The position numbers and the translations under genes are program-made. DNA of 64,000 nt from Ascaris suum (lineage: Eukaryota > Nematoda > Chromadorea > Rhabditida > Ascarididae), in NCBI GenBank assembly GCA_013433145.1, contig CM024182.1:3830501-3894500 (forward strand). The letters are read 5' to 3'. The notes under the pieces are model-generated. The model was not told where the DNA came from. It ran no database searches and was given only the letters and a program-made list of their open reading frames with translations. Positions 12,055 to 27,000 of this stretch are shown piece after piece (the first letter of the stretch is position 1; every line of letters begins with the position of its first letter).

Positions 12055-15000
12055 GTTTGTTTCTTCTTTTTTTCCTACCTTGTCTTGAATTTTCTTCTTT
12101 TTACCATTTCTAGGTGACTTTGCTTCCTCCTACATAAGAGAAATTAGTGTAATGGTAAGGAGTTTGTGGTCGAGCTTCACCTGAAGTCGCACGATATTTT
12201 TAATGAATAGCTGCAATGTGGTTCGGCGACAGCCAATTGTGGAAGCCTAAAAGCATGGCAGTTATGCCCGAATGGGTGAAGTGAGATGCTAAGAAAGGAG
12301 ATAGCCTGGAGATGGTACAGTAGCGAATTTTTTTCTCCAGAACCACAAGAGGTTATATGAAGTGGAGAATTAAAAAGCCAGAACAAAAAGAAAATATTGG
12401 GATATTTTTGCCGCTAATGAAAAAAGTTCGAGTGTCTTTTTCATAAAACTTCAAAATCGGTGTTACGAAAAGCATTTACTACAAATAACCGAAAATATTT
12501 GCTGAGAAACTGGAAATATTTATTTAATATCACTGAAAAAAAAAACAACCAATTATTCATTCTTGGAGCATCGTCCTGTATTAATGAAGAGGTGGGAGAC
12601 GCGTCGATGGGAATATTATGAAATTGAAATATATGAAGTGTGACATGATTATGTGATTATCCGAAATCACTAAGTGCATTCACCACTTTTATACACTCGC
12701 TAATAGCCATGAATTTTTTTTTTTTTACACGGATCTTATTTCTGAAGTAAATTACTATTTTTAGGGGTGGTCTAGTCTTATTCTCCAGCAAAATTCTAAA
12801 CTGAACGCAATTAAAAACTAAAGATTTTATTTGATTTCCATTGTTTCACATACTTTATTGAATTCATTCATTAAATTATCTCAAAAAAAAAGTTGTTCCT
12901 CTTCCTGTAATGATCTTTTTTTCGATAGACTTTCGCGCATGAGTGACGTCCAGTTCAACCTTTGGAAAAGAACGTTATAAGCTGAGAGAGAGTGTAGTAT
13001 TCCGGGAAAGGAGGAGGGGGTGGGGCGAAGGAATAAATATTGGAGTAATTCATTTTAATGGGACAACGAGCATTGACCATTCCCATTGCTCATCTGTCTG
13101 AATGTTTCAACGGTACCTTAAATTGCTTACAATTATTAAGGGTATGTTTGAATCAGGTCTTAACATTTCCGGCATCGACATACATCCCAAAGTGCGATTG
13201 CCAATTGGCGCAAATGTCACAGCAGCATTTGCAGTTTTACAAACTATACTTTGATGATTTTTTTTTTGCATCATGTTTCATTGCTTCAGAATGATTCGAT
13301 ATAAACAACATTCGCCGTTCAATCAAAAGCTCAAAATAAATCGAATATTTCAACCGTTAGCCTTCCTATATATGATGTGAATTTTCGCGGAATATCACAT
13401 GTATTTATGCACTTTTTACTTTTTAGTTGATTTTTCATTTCGTTTTGCACACAATAGAAAACAATCGTCGATCATTAGACGACTATTTCAATACGTTTGT
13501 TTGCACGAAAACCGATTGCGAAATTCTTGAAGGGAAAATTTCCGAAGAAATTTGCTTCTCATCGGGGAGAATGGGAGAGTGATCTCGCGAAAAAATAACT
13601 ATCGCCCAGCTTACGAATGATGGAATCTTTGAGTAGCGAGTAGTTTTAAAGAGATAGAAGCGCCACCTTCACGATCCTTGTTTCAGTCTTTCCTCTCCTT
13701 CCTTCCCCTCCATTCTCCTTCCTTCTCTCTTCTCTCCCTTCATTCTCTTACCTTCTCCCCTCCCTCCTTCTCTTGTTCCCGTCTGCTCGTTCTGAGAGAT
13801 TTCCTACTCCACTCGATTCTACTTGGTCGTTTGAAGTTGATTTCCGGTAGATCGTTACTTTATTGTCAAGTTCGATCTGAGGTCGACTAAAGCTTGAGTG
13901 CAGATGTAATTCTAAGCGGAAATGTTAGATGACAACGTTTAAATTTCTTGTTGCACTTTTTTTTATTCCAGAAAAATGCAGCGGAAGAACACCACGAAGT
14001 TGTTGAAGAAACGATAACAAAGAAGGAAGTGAGCGCTAATGAGGTAGTCTCGATGCAAGGTCTCGAAGATACCGTCAAAGGTATCCTACACGATATTGGT
14101 GTACCTGAGGAAAAAATCAGTCAGTTGTCACAGGTTAAAGAGACAGTTGTGAAGGGCATCTCTGATACGGTTGAGAATGTTAAGAGTGGTCTAGTGAAGC
14201 ATGATGAACAGTCACCGCATCCGGAACAACAGACATCCGAGGGCGAACCCGAACAAAAACATAAGCCTGAAGAACCTCGACAGGAACAAAAGCCTGAAGA
14301 ACCCGAGCATAAACATGAATTTGAAGAACATCAAGAGGAAAGCGATGCGTTCAATTTCGTGTCAGGTATAGCAGGAGCTTTGAAGCAACGCCTCGAAGAA
14401 GCGAAACAAATTGATTCCAAACACAAAGAAGAAGAAAATAAAGTAGAAGAACGTGAAGCACAACAGGAGGGAGCAAAACCCGAACGAGGACTCGAAGGTG
14501 TGGTCAGTAGTTTAACTAATGTCTTACAAGAAGGATTTGATCAAATAAAAAAGGCCGTGGAAGAAAATACGGCTACAAAAGAGCATGAGGAAGAACACAA
14601 AGAACAAGAGATGCACGAAAAAGATGAGAAGCTGGAAGAGAAGAGGGGTGATGAGCGAGAATCAAGGCTTGAAGATTTAGCTACAGGTGTAGCTGGTGCT
14701 TTAAAAGAAGGTTTTGAGCATGTGAAAGAAGCCGTCGGTCAAGGAATTTCCGAACAGGATTTGAAACACGGTGATGAGAAACATGAAAAGGAAGAGGCAC
14801 TTGAGCAGAAGCCAAGTGAAGGGAAGTCTGACTCAGGTTTCGGTGAGCTTCTCACAGATGTTGCTGATAAGTTGCAACAAGGATTCGAACATGTGAAACA
14901 GATAGTCGACGAAAAAGTTGATCAAAAAGGTCATGAAGAAGACCATAAAGAAGGCAGCGAGGAAAAGCATGATGAAGAAGCACATGAGGAAACTAAGAAG

Positions 15001-18000
15001 GAGACACAACCACAGATGGGCTTTAACGACTTCGTTTCTGGAGTTCGAGGTGCCATTCGTGATGAGATGGAGCACATCAAAGAAGCTTTTGAACAGAAAG
15101 TGACCGCTGAGGAAGAGGGCGAAGAAGAGCCAATGGTGAAGCATACAGTTCCTGAGGGAGTTAACGTACCGACACACGTCGAAACGGTTGTCAAGAAAGT
15201 AAGTCTCATATTTTGCACTTATATATTTATCCCATCGCTTCAAGTAAATATAGGGATATATTCTTAAATGGCAACCTGAATACTGCCTGTATATTTTTAA
15301 TTGCTTTTTTTTATTGAAACATCTAGTTCACGATTAACTCTTGTACAATGGAGCTTTTTGCATTTCGCTATCAAACATCATAGTTTGTGTTTTCCAATTT
15401 CTTCGAAATTGGAGTAACTGATTTTCTATTTGAAAGTATCACTTAATAATTTGAAGAAAATTACGCATGTCTTATGCATACTATTCAAGTTAACGTTATG
15501 TGAAGTGGAGTTTTATATTAGCATAGATATTTATTGTAAAGTAAAAACATTTTTATAGTATCATAGGTATTTTTGTAAAGTAAACTTGCGAAATTATTTC
15601 GCTATGATCTGATGTGATATGTGATCTGATCTGATTAATTATTTAGTCGATAGGCGAACACTGCCATTACAATAATACAGAGACACTAAAAGCACATTCC
15701 AATCATGGGACTTTCGGTGTGATGTGCTTTTTGCTTGGAATCCCGGTAACCAACGGGTTTCAAGGGTAGCATTGGCCTCACATAGCATCTTACCGTCATC
15801 GCGATTGCAAACTTCTTCAGATGCATCGTGGAAGGATTGCTGGCAATATCGGCATTCATCTCAAATAGTTCGCCACATGTGCATCACCTTTTGTTAGCAG
15901 AGAATATAACTGCGTCTGCGGCCAGCTTTGAGATAGCGGTAGATATTTTATCAACATAGAGCTTGTCGAGCCGTTCTCCTCTTGCGTTAATTGCGTAGTC
16001 ACCTAAGTTGCCGACAACCGATCTATAGTTCACTGTTATTTTTTCAAATTTTGCTTTTCATTTAATAAATCTGCGCATTGCAACGTTGCAATTATTTCAG
16101 TCAATTGCATCATAACGTTATTCAGTTTATTATAGTTTTCACGGTGTTAGCAAAATACTATTCAAACAGAAACTAATCTAAATGCTCTTCTTATTATGAA
16201 TTGAAGCACCTATATGAATGTTGTTGTATTTAATGAATACGATCAAAGAAATTTTCTTTCAGGCGCATGTTGAAGCGAAGCCAAACACCGAAGAAAAATC
16301 TCAAGACCCAATGAAGGACGTCCTTCAAGGTTTAGGAATCAGTGAGGAAAGTATTCAAAAGGTTACCGAGGTGAAAGATACAGTTGTAAAAGGCATTATC
16401 GAAAAGGTGGAAGATTTCAAAGAGGATCTAAAGAAGCATGTTGAAGAGGTGAAAGGAACCCTTGATGAAAAAGAACATGAAGTTAAAACTGAAAAGGGGG
16501 ATGCGATATCAGCTGAAGGAAGCGATATTAAATCGCGGTTAGAGGGAATTGCTTCGGATGTTAAGAAAGGTGTAGAAGATTTCCTAGGACATGGAGTGCC
16601 AGAAAAACATGAAGGTTCAGTGGAGAAGACTCAGGAAGACGCAGGTTTGGTCTCGGCAGAAAATAAGGTAAATTGTTATTTTTGCAGTTTCTATTGTTTT
16701 TGTGCAATTTTGGAACGTTGCTTTTGCAAATGCATGTATTTAGGCTGCATCAGCGAATTGCAATTGTATACCCCTTAATTCCAAATCGAGAATCATCAAA
16801 ATTAGGGCTAAGATATTTGGCCGATATAATCTCTACCATGACTTGGCTGGCTATATTAATTATAGGCGTGATCCGTTAAATAGGAAGCAATTGCATGCTT
16901 TGAAGTTAGCGTAAAAACCTATGTTCATTTTCCGACCGGTCGTATTTGCATATTACTCTTCTTATGTTTACAAAAGAAAGAAGGGATTTTTCATGAAAAC
17001 TTTGTGTAGGCGCTTCAATCAGATGAAGATAATTGCGCTATCGTCCGTAGTTTATTGATTGATGTAATGAGCGAAATCACAGAGCAAATACCACATCAAC
17101 ATATCTGGCGTGCTTTCCCATTCGATTTTTTTTTCTGATTCTGTAGTGATTGCACAACATAGCGGTATAATTGTTTCGATGAATGAAGAGACGGTTTTCA
17201 CTCATAAAATACCAGACAATAGGGTTGAATTTTGTTATTGCTATTAAGCTGTAGGAAACAATGGTAACGTTTCCAATAAAATATTACCCCATGGGCGTTT
17301 AATAAATTTGCATTTTTAAGCTGATATAGACGTTCTTTTTATGGAATTTGCATGCGGTTTAGATAACGCAAAAGATTTGCAGAAATTATCAATTGCAAAG
17401 AAATTTATAAAATTTGCATTTAAAAAACATTCAAAGAAATGTGATTTCAGCCAGAAAAAGATTTCGATGAAGATATTGGCGAGAAATTCGAAAAAGTTGT
17501 AACGACTGCACTAACGAATGTAAGTGTAAATGTTTTCTTAGTTTTCATGCATTAATAAAGGAAGTGGCTGCGAAATTTGCGAAGGGATTGCGAACTTTGC
17601 AGTGCCTCAAGAGGTAATTGGTGTGCACTAAAGCGAAGGAATCTACGTTGTTATAGTTTATTCGATCTCTGTATTTGAATGTGGCGAGCTAAAAAATGCG
17701 TTAGAATTTTTCCAGATTTCTAACGTCTATCCTATTTTTTTCGTTCTTATTCCTTTCTCAGTCCGGTAAGGATAATTCAAACTTAGAAATTGAAGACCGT
17801 GTTTTGAAAATTTTGGGCGGGATCACTCAGGATGCCAAATTCAAATATATGAGTCCGAACAAAAGTTGACGATCAATAATACAAATTGCCGAATAAAAGT
17901 TCCTTGTCAGAATATTTGAACAGAAGTCAACTGTATCAAACGATATTGCATTATGCTTTAATATACTCGTCTATGAATAGCGTTCTTTATGAATATGAGC

Positions 18001-21000
18001 GGGAGTCCGCAACTGCGGCCATCCGTAAATGTGTTTTTGCAATTCGGAATCGGATGGCAAAGGAAAGTTTTCGATAGTCAGACTCGGATCCAGAAAAAAA
18101 AAGAGAATTTCGGGAGCGGAGTTCAATTACAACCCTTGGATACAAAAATCCTTGTGCATCCAACATATCAGAAAACCTGACGAGAATTATTGTTAAATTT
18201 CAAGCGAAATATTTCACTTCATTTGCCATTGATATTTATTTTTGCCAAATTTTTGCAGTAGTGACTTCTAATTTCCTTTCATTCTAAATAGTAGAATGCA
18301 ATTTTCTATCATTATAATACAACTCTGCTGTTCGAGCTACGATTCACTGCTTGCCTTAGAGAGGGGATGGAGAAGTACTTGGTAAGAGAGCGGAAGGCGG
18401 AGAGTGTTAGAAAATAAGTTCAAGCCTCTTGTCTTCTTCCATTCCTATCTTCCATTCTTGTATTTTAGTGGTTCAATATCCTCTGCCTTCTCCACTTCGC
18501 AGCCCCTCCGTAGACTCTTTTATTGCCGAAATCCTGCGCTCATTGATGGGAGCTGAATGTTACTAACGTGCAGGTGAAAATATTTGACTTTTTACGAAAG
18601 AGTTTCAACAATGATTCGTCGATGGAAAATTTCATTTCTGCGAATATCCCAATTTCTCGTAATTTTAAGGGCGTTCTTTTACAGTGTTGCTAAACATCAT
18701 TAACACATTGCTAAGGTGGCGTATATAAAACTAATATAACGTCATAAATAACTTCGCAAAATTATCTCATATTTTTTGAAAAACCTCACGATACGATGGT
18801 TTTTATGAAATTCTTCAAGTAAAAATTTGTGCATAAAAAGACGAATTACCGTTGCCCATATTTCATTAAACTAATGCGTTTTACCAGATTTTTACACAAT
18901 CGATTTTTTTAAACGATTTCTTCGTAAATTTTTCAACGTTTTTGAGGAAGAAAAAAGTATGCCAACTTGCACTAACAACTATGTCAATTTTGATCAATAA
19001 CAACATTGAGGAGGAGAAGAAAAAACAAGCAAGGCAGCAGTTGTTGGTGATCCATAAAACTGAGATATTGTGTAGTGATGAAAGTGTCGCTATTTTGAAT
19101 GCTTTCACCGTTAGCCCCGTGTATTGCACTTACTCTCGGATTATCATATGCCCTACCTCAATCAGGCAACAATTCTATATTACTGTCTATGTCACATAAT
19201 GATGTAATGGTACTTGAAACCTACATAACAAGATAAACATTAGAAAGACTTATTAGTATATTATAGGTATAAAGATGCAAATTAGTAGAGTTTAGTCAAG
19301 TTGGAGATTTTTATCTCGACTAGGAAAAATGCTTAACAAGAACTTTTTTATGGACTTATTTACTAAAATCAGAACTTTTTTATTAGCTTTGAGACCCTAA
19401 CTGTGATAAATTACTGAATAATAGAATATAACTTTATTACATTGCTTCAAGCAATTTATTCGTCTCGTAATTTTTAGCTGCAAAAAATGTCGACTTCATA
19501 ATACTCTGTAGAGCGCAAAATATTCAATTCTTCTCGGAGATGAATTCGTTAGAAATTTGAGGAAATGACGTCATTTTTTGAAATCTGAAAATGCAATGAA
19601 TGCCATTATTGCATTAATCATCTAAAAATGAATCATTAAGAAATAAATCTCGACCGTCGCATTGCACTGATAGATCGATTTGATGATTTGAGATTGCATT
19701 ATCATTAATGAAGAGATTTTCGAAAAAATGCTATTTTCCAATGTTTTTGAATGGTAATATTAATATGGGACTTCGAATTTATGGTTGATTTTTTTTTAAA
19801 CTATGGAATTCATTGAGTTTTTTGAATCCGGCCTTTCACCTCTTGATTTAGACGGATTATTTATGCGATCATTATCTTGATATATCTAACCAATATTTGA
19901 GACTAAAACGAAAATTATTTTAATTTCTAATTTTAGATGTATATTCCAGGTGCACAGTTAAATTGAAATCTTCTGTCAATATGATGCTGTCATATATTTA
20001 TTGCCTTTATAATATGACCAACAACGTATTAATTATTCTAAATTGCATATCTTATTTGTCAATGTCGAATTTATAGTTTCGTTTCCATTTCACGGCTTAC
20101 AAATCATTTTTATAGATCTCTAATAACAACTTATTGTTGGTTTCATTTTCCGTTTCTCCTTCATTATTCGCATACGTCCATGCTATTGGAAGGCATGTTC
20201 CGTAGAACCTCTTATGAAACCTCCGTCTTCAGTAGACTCGCTCCGAAAAATGCCGCACCACCCTCTCTGTCCATCTCAATTTTCGGGAGGAAAGAGAAAT
20301 CCATCTTTTTTTATCTCAAAATCCCAAAAGAAAATCATTTCTTATGATCCTTTTCTTCCATTTAATCTGTCTACAGCAAATCTTTTTTCGCCAGTGGAAT
20401 TTGGAAATGAATCTTTTCCAGACATCTGAAACGTTCACCGTCGATGCTAGAGGTTGTCGTAATTTTGCTTATAGCCGCAATAAACCCAACGCCCGCAATA
20501 AGTTGCAGTGTTAAAAGATTCATAAAATTTGCTAACCCTGGGGCTTAATTCGAGATAACGGTGAAGAGGCATCTCTGAATTGAAATCTAAGCATATGTGA
20601 TTTATTCTTAGGCCTATAGGTATTATTCATGTGATTCTGCACAATATGAAAAAAGTTGATGTTATTTAGTGCCAGATGGTATGGCCGTTCAGCGAATTGT
20701 CGTAAACGATGTGAGCTAGCGTGTGGTTCGTTGTGTTTGACTGAGCCCACACTTCTGCACTGATCTGTTTACCTCTGGTTTTTTTTTTCATCGTTCACTT
20801 ACCACCCATATTGTTGCTTAACGCATCACTACTTTTACCGAATTTTGAGGATCTGAAATACAGTGGATCATCCGGTATATCAACATATCGTTCTCATTGA
20901 TGCTGTCCTGTCTAATTTCCAGCTGCTTCTCGCGACCATCAATGTGTTCTTAAATTGCCGATACTGTATGAAGGTGAGTGGGGCGGGGTGGTGGAGTGGA

Positions 21001-24000
21001 AGAAGCGGGAGGTGGTGTGGTGATTTCACACATTCCTCCATTAGATTTTCCCTCAAGTATTATTCATTCGAGCGTTATACGGGAATAGATAGCTGTGCTA
21101 TTTCGGTGGTAGCTTGACTATTACACTTCATTTCTTACTGCTTGCAGTCTCCAAATTTTCGCTATTATTTATTCGCCAAATTGTCTTTTTTTTCACCAAA
21201 TTCGCTATTTTTCGCTATTTTTGTTATATCGAACATTTTATTGCAATCATCTTTTCGAAGAATCTCATGAAGTTTGATTTGTTAGCATAAGTTTTTTTCC
21301 ATCAAAACAAAAAAACAATTTATTTATAACAGCAGAAATATTCTCTCATCTTTTGTTTAATGAATCGAAATAATCTTTTCCACTGTTCTTTAAGTTAGCC
21401 AAAAGTTTCTAATATGCAAATAACCCGCTCAGCTAACTCCCTTCCTATATTCGTTTAAAAAAATTGTTAATTTGAATAAAGAACGTCATTTATTTGCGAT
21501 ATCATTTTCAATGGATTTATTATTTTGCAATCTTCTTTTATTATCGCATATATACAGCATCAATTCTAATCTTTAGGGTGGCTGTTTTTTCGCTTCGCAT
21601 CAACGTCGATCATTAAATAACATCTGTGCGATTGTGATGCTTCTTAATTAGATGAACATTGGAGAATCTGTGTAAAAAATTCAAATTTTTTTTTCAAATT
21701 TTCCATTTTTTTTTTCAATTTTCACAGCATCTTTTTTCCCCGAAGTTAATCGGTATTTCAGCATAATGTAAAACTAACATATCAAAAGGATTTTTTTTTC
21801 AAGAAATTTTCCACAGCCATTTTCGAGAAAAATTTTTTTTTCTTTGTAGATTAAATGAGCACCTATTCATGCCAATGTTGATAGCTTTAACTGATACGTT
21901 TCTATTTTATGCGAAAAAAATAATTTCCTTTATCGTTCCTCTTTTTATCATTTTCATCTGTTTCGATCTTTCTTTTATTGTTTTATGAGAGTTAAATTCT
22001 TTAGTATTTAAATCGTTACTCAAAAGTAATAATCCTAAGTGGGAATTCAACTTCCCATAATCTTGTGTCGGAATGCTTAAATAACGAAAAAGAAATTAAA
22101 TTTTAATTAAATGCAACAATTTTATTTCTCATTTTTATCATTTTTTATTTCATTTCATCAATTTCATCGTTGAATTTTCATTTTATCTAACCAATTCCTT
22201 TTTCGATTATTTTTGATCTCATAGAAAATATTCGGAAATTTTGATGGATATGGTGGTGGTTGTTTTTTGGCTTTTTATAGAAATTAAAATGCTTCCGTGT
22301 ATGCGATAAGAGAAGAAGGATGGATGCAGAGCATATGCTAATGCAACCATTAAAATGAACAAAGCGAATAGTGGGTGCTTCATCATGGTTAATGATGGCA
22401 TTACTTGCGTTTTCAATTTGGATGCGCTTAATGATATCGACTTCCGCCTTAACGACGGCACATGCCATCTCACATACCGTATGGTGTAAACAATTCATTG
22501 CGACAGCTGTTTCATCCATTCGATCTATATTACTGTGCTCTTTGTCTAATTAAAACAACTAAACAATTCATTCTTTTATTTATTTCACTGAGTAAAATTC
22601 AATAATTTTTAAAAGAATTTCGAGTTGACGAAGTAGGAGGAAGGTGAGAAGTTGCCCGGAAGTAAAGGTTCAATTAGAGGAAAGGGTAAATAGGTGTTGG
22701 ATATGATTAATTTCCTATTCATGAGGTGATTTTATAACGATAAACTGAATACTTTATTTGTTTATTTTATGTTTATTAATGAGCGAACTAAATGTAGTAT
22801 ATTTCATTTCTTACGATAATAAATATATTGCGTTGATTTTGAACATATTTTAGCGGATTTTGCAGAGCACCGTTTGTGGTGGAATATTACGGTGCGCTTT
22901 TTTGGATGTATCGCCTGTTGTTTTTGGCGAAAATTTACGACTGACTAATTTGCATATTGCAAGAGGTCAATTTTGGCATATAGAGATTTGAAATTCGATC
23001 GGACAGCTAACTTCGGATTTTCAATCATAGTGGCTTGAAAATGACGCGTTTCATTGATCCGACAGGCTAATATATAAAGATTTTCTTGGAAACTTTTATA
23101 TTTTTGAGTAAATTTTTCAACAGTTCTAAAAATTCTTATTTTAACTAATGTTTCTCTACTGTATGCTTATGACTTGCATCCTAAAATCGTCGAATTGATG
23201 ATTAATTTCTTCATTAATTGAAGAGATAGAAGAAAAGCCTATGTATGCTTACAATAAAGAACACAAACACAACACAATCAAAAACCTGAAAGAAGAGTCG
23301 TTTGCTTAAATACTACTGAGCACAGTTATATTTGCCAATATATCTTTACCTTTAATCGTATACCTTTACTGTTTTCATTATTGTTGCCTTTCCTTCAACC
23401 CATAATTTCTGATTTACAATTTCCATGAGCAATAAGGTAACTTATATGTATGAGTGAAGATATATTGTGTTGAGTGTTTAGTGGCATGATGTATGGCTGT
23501 GATGTATTGGCTGCGCTATTTAACGATAGTCGTAGTGGCGGATTGGCTCTTATTACGTTGGCGGTTGCTGACGAGGATGATGCTGCACCATTCGATGTCG
23601 CTTTGTCTTCAACGCTACTGCAGCTTTGAGTGCTCATCTATGCGTTCTTGTTTACATATCCTCGACGATGACCCTTATGCGCTAACAATAAGCATATTTT
23701 TGATCTTTTTTTTGACGTCTCTAAATGAATGCAAAAATTCATTGCAATTATTTCATTACATTTTTGCAAAATATGCAATGTGCTTGACTAGAGGAATATG
23801 CAAAATTGCGCTGAATAGCCCTTCTTTTAGCTTATCTTATGCGAAAGTTGCATTGCACTCATAATCAACAGTAACTCCCATTATGTAACTACTACGGAAG
23901 AAAGGTCCAATCGAGTTGTTTTGGTATTTTTTAAATTCAATGAAATTTTTTTGCGATGAATTTCGTTGCTCGCATTGCGTCGTCAGTTTCCTCATTTTTT

Positions 24001-27000
24001 TTCCTATTCCCACAGTTGCGGCAGTTGTGTTACTATTTTGCAAAATATGAGTGTAATCCTAAAATATGACCTAAAATTAATTTTTTTTTTGCTATTTAAA
24101 CACTCTCATGTGAATAATTTTCTCCTTAATTGTTATTAGAAAGGAGCTTTTCTCAACAATTTGTGAATTGCAATAAATTTCCCAAAATGAATGGAGCATT
24201 TTCACTCACATTGGAATTCCTCTAGTAGATTTATTTTCAAGACATCAACGTTACTCATTTTCCTTAAATGATTTTCAGCGTAATTTTTTGCTCGATTTAT
24301 TTGTCGTTTTTTGAGATTTAATTTTTCTCGTGTTAAAATAACTCTCGATATTTAAACGTATCGATTAGCTCGACTTGAGGTAGTAAATACTTTTTTAAAT
24401 ACTATATTATGTTACGTTTCAGTATTTGAGTACCGATAACATCAGTCATTTCCACAAATTCAAGTCGTTAAATGTTTCATACCGAATATTCTTAAAAAAT
24501 TCAATTTGTAGGCCGATAAAGAGGTTTCAAAGCAAGATAAAATGGAATCAACGGATATTGCTCACGTTGAAGAACCCGAACATCATGAACAAGAGCATAA
24601 AGAACAGTGAGTCTTTATTCTCAACTATATAAGAATATAATAATACTCAAAAGAATTTAGCTAATAGCAAATGTTTATTAAAAATAGTGATATGATTTAA
24701 AAATATACCAATAATAAGAAACAACCTCAATTTTTATTTTATTTTATATTTCTTCTCTACTATCCTTTCTTGTACTCATAAGGTTGTCCACCTATTGACT
24801 TCTTTATCCATTCAGATTTATATTTACATAGAAATAAATTTATATTCACAACCATTATTTATTTGCGAAGATTATTTTACTATGATCTACTGTTTGCATT
24901 TATAAAGAACATTTTAATATGGCATATTTGTTCTCATTTGTATTTTAATTATACATTTATATGTTGATAAATTTTGTAGTAATACCCATTTGAATCATTA
25001 ATGATGATTTATTTTAATGGAAATTACGCAAAATTTTATAGATTTGCTCTCGTAATAACGTTGAAATAAACTCTAATGTATAATTGTATGAATTAAACAG
25101 TTCAGAATAGATAAATAAATATAGCTTCTTTGCAGTCATGAAGAGGCATCACACATTGAAGAACACGGCGAAACAGCTGTCCTACCTCCACATTCACCGA
25201 TACACGAGGCAAAAGTTAGCTTCAATTTCTTACTCTTCTATTATCTATATCATTTTCATCTCACATAGATCTCCCTTCTTTGTAACTTGTAACTTCCAAT
25301 TATTCTTTAATTTTTTATTTGTAATTTGTAATAAATTGTAAATATTTTTATTTTTTTTAAATAGCTTTCTATTTTTATATGTTGTGTATATTTACGTAAA
25401 TTTTCACTTTATTCGATTATAGAGTGAGCATCATGCCGAAGAGAAAGGAATCGAAAAACCTATCGATGAGGAGGTACATGAATCCGCTCATACAAAGGTG
25501 TGGTTTGCTTTATTATTCTGAGTGCTTATTTTCTTAGCTTGATGTGATTGGATTGCTGATAAAATTTTGTTAGCTCATTGATATGTGAACGCGAAATTTT
25601 CACCTCAGTTATTATAGGAATTAAATTTGATCCCATTAAAATCTAACCGTACAGGAGATATCAGTGGTTTAGCGGCAAAACTTTAATTTTATCATGTTTG
25701 TTCCTGATTGTCCACCTATAGTCATTTGCGCCATTTTTTTTTCCGGCGAGGTGATCAGATCTTATGCTTTATAAAATATAAAGGCTAGAAATAGCTTGCA
25801 GTAGCTTAGCGGGGAAATGTCTGGCCAAAGATATTGCTGTTGTAAGTTCGAAATGATCTAAATTAAGCCTTCTCGCTTCATGTCTTAAACAATTTTATTT
25901 GAAGACGACTGTAGGTATTTCATAAAATTATAAAGGGGTATTGCATCTCGCTCGGTTACTTCCTGTAAGAAAAGATTTTTTGCCAAACAGAGCGGGCATT
26001 CGATACATTTTTTTAAATACTTTTCATTTTTTCTGAATTTAAGTGGCACCTCTTTGCCACATGCAAAGGCACAGGCACATTTGAAAATTCCGTTCTATTC
26101 TATTCTGTTTTTTTTTCAATTCAATTCTATTCTATTCAGAGAACTAGTTTATGATATATCATTTCTTATACGATTGCAATGGGTTGGATGAACTAAAACT
26201 TAAATTGTAGTCATAAGATCGATTGCTAAACTGTGCATATTCATGATGGATTTATATAGAATTGCTGAGAGCAGTTTCGGTATAGTGACTCCGGGTTACT
26301 TACTAATGATGGCATTGTGAGAAATAACCGTGCGGTAGTTGAGTATCTTCATCTAGAGGTAAGTACTGCACAGACCTTTGACCCAGGTAAGTCAGGTAAG
26401 AAATAACAGGTAAGACAGAGTGATGTCGCAGCAATGCAAACCTTTGACTCAGTAGCCGACTGTAAAGCCTAAGAGAATGTCATCGTGTCTATTCAGTTAA
26501 AACCTTTATTGCTTATAAAAAATTTTAAGAGGATTTTGTTGAGATGGGAAATTTCGTTCCCAAAATTTTCGCAACGGTTTAAACTGGAAAACATGGTTTC
26601 AAAATTGTGGAAACAAATCACTTTCAGATTTTTGTGATAGGAGGCGGTGATTTGGTGATTGAGGGGAGGGGATAGCTCTTCCCAGAAATTTAGAGGAGTT
26701 GTATGTTTGAAAGAAGAGTTTATTGGCAGCGACATTTCACCTTATATAGGAAAATCCGTACTGCTCTACTTGCGATCATACTATGCTCTTCGACTCCGGT
26801 GCAAATGATCTGTCACCTGCAATGAAGTCCAAAAATGACGAAGCAGTTCCGGTCCAATCAGCGGAGCGCTACTTTATACCCGAAAATTCGAGCCCCAATT
26901 TCATGGAAGCATCGAAGGAACAGGATTCGACTCAAACTATTCCCGTTATTTTTGAGGACATCCCAGCAGCAGCTGGAAAGAACCATACTTCGGAAACGTC

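Noticed and set aside
14833..15243. Minus-strand frames opposite the helical-repeat exon
   Set aside because: They are shadows of Glu/Lys codons on the plus strand, where splice sites and repeats are clear.
20923..20973. Segment with perfect acceptor (tctaatttccag) and donor (gtgagt)
   Set aside because: The 17-codon phase-0 reading is hydrophobic (LLLATINVFLNCRYCMK), unlike the host protein; kept out of the model without transcript support.
25790..25870. tRNA-like stretch with tagcttagcggg and gttcgaaatga
   Set aside because: The A- and B-box-like words are present, but the anticodon and acceptor stems do not pair; not called as a tRNA.
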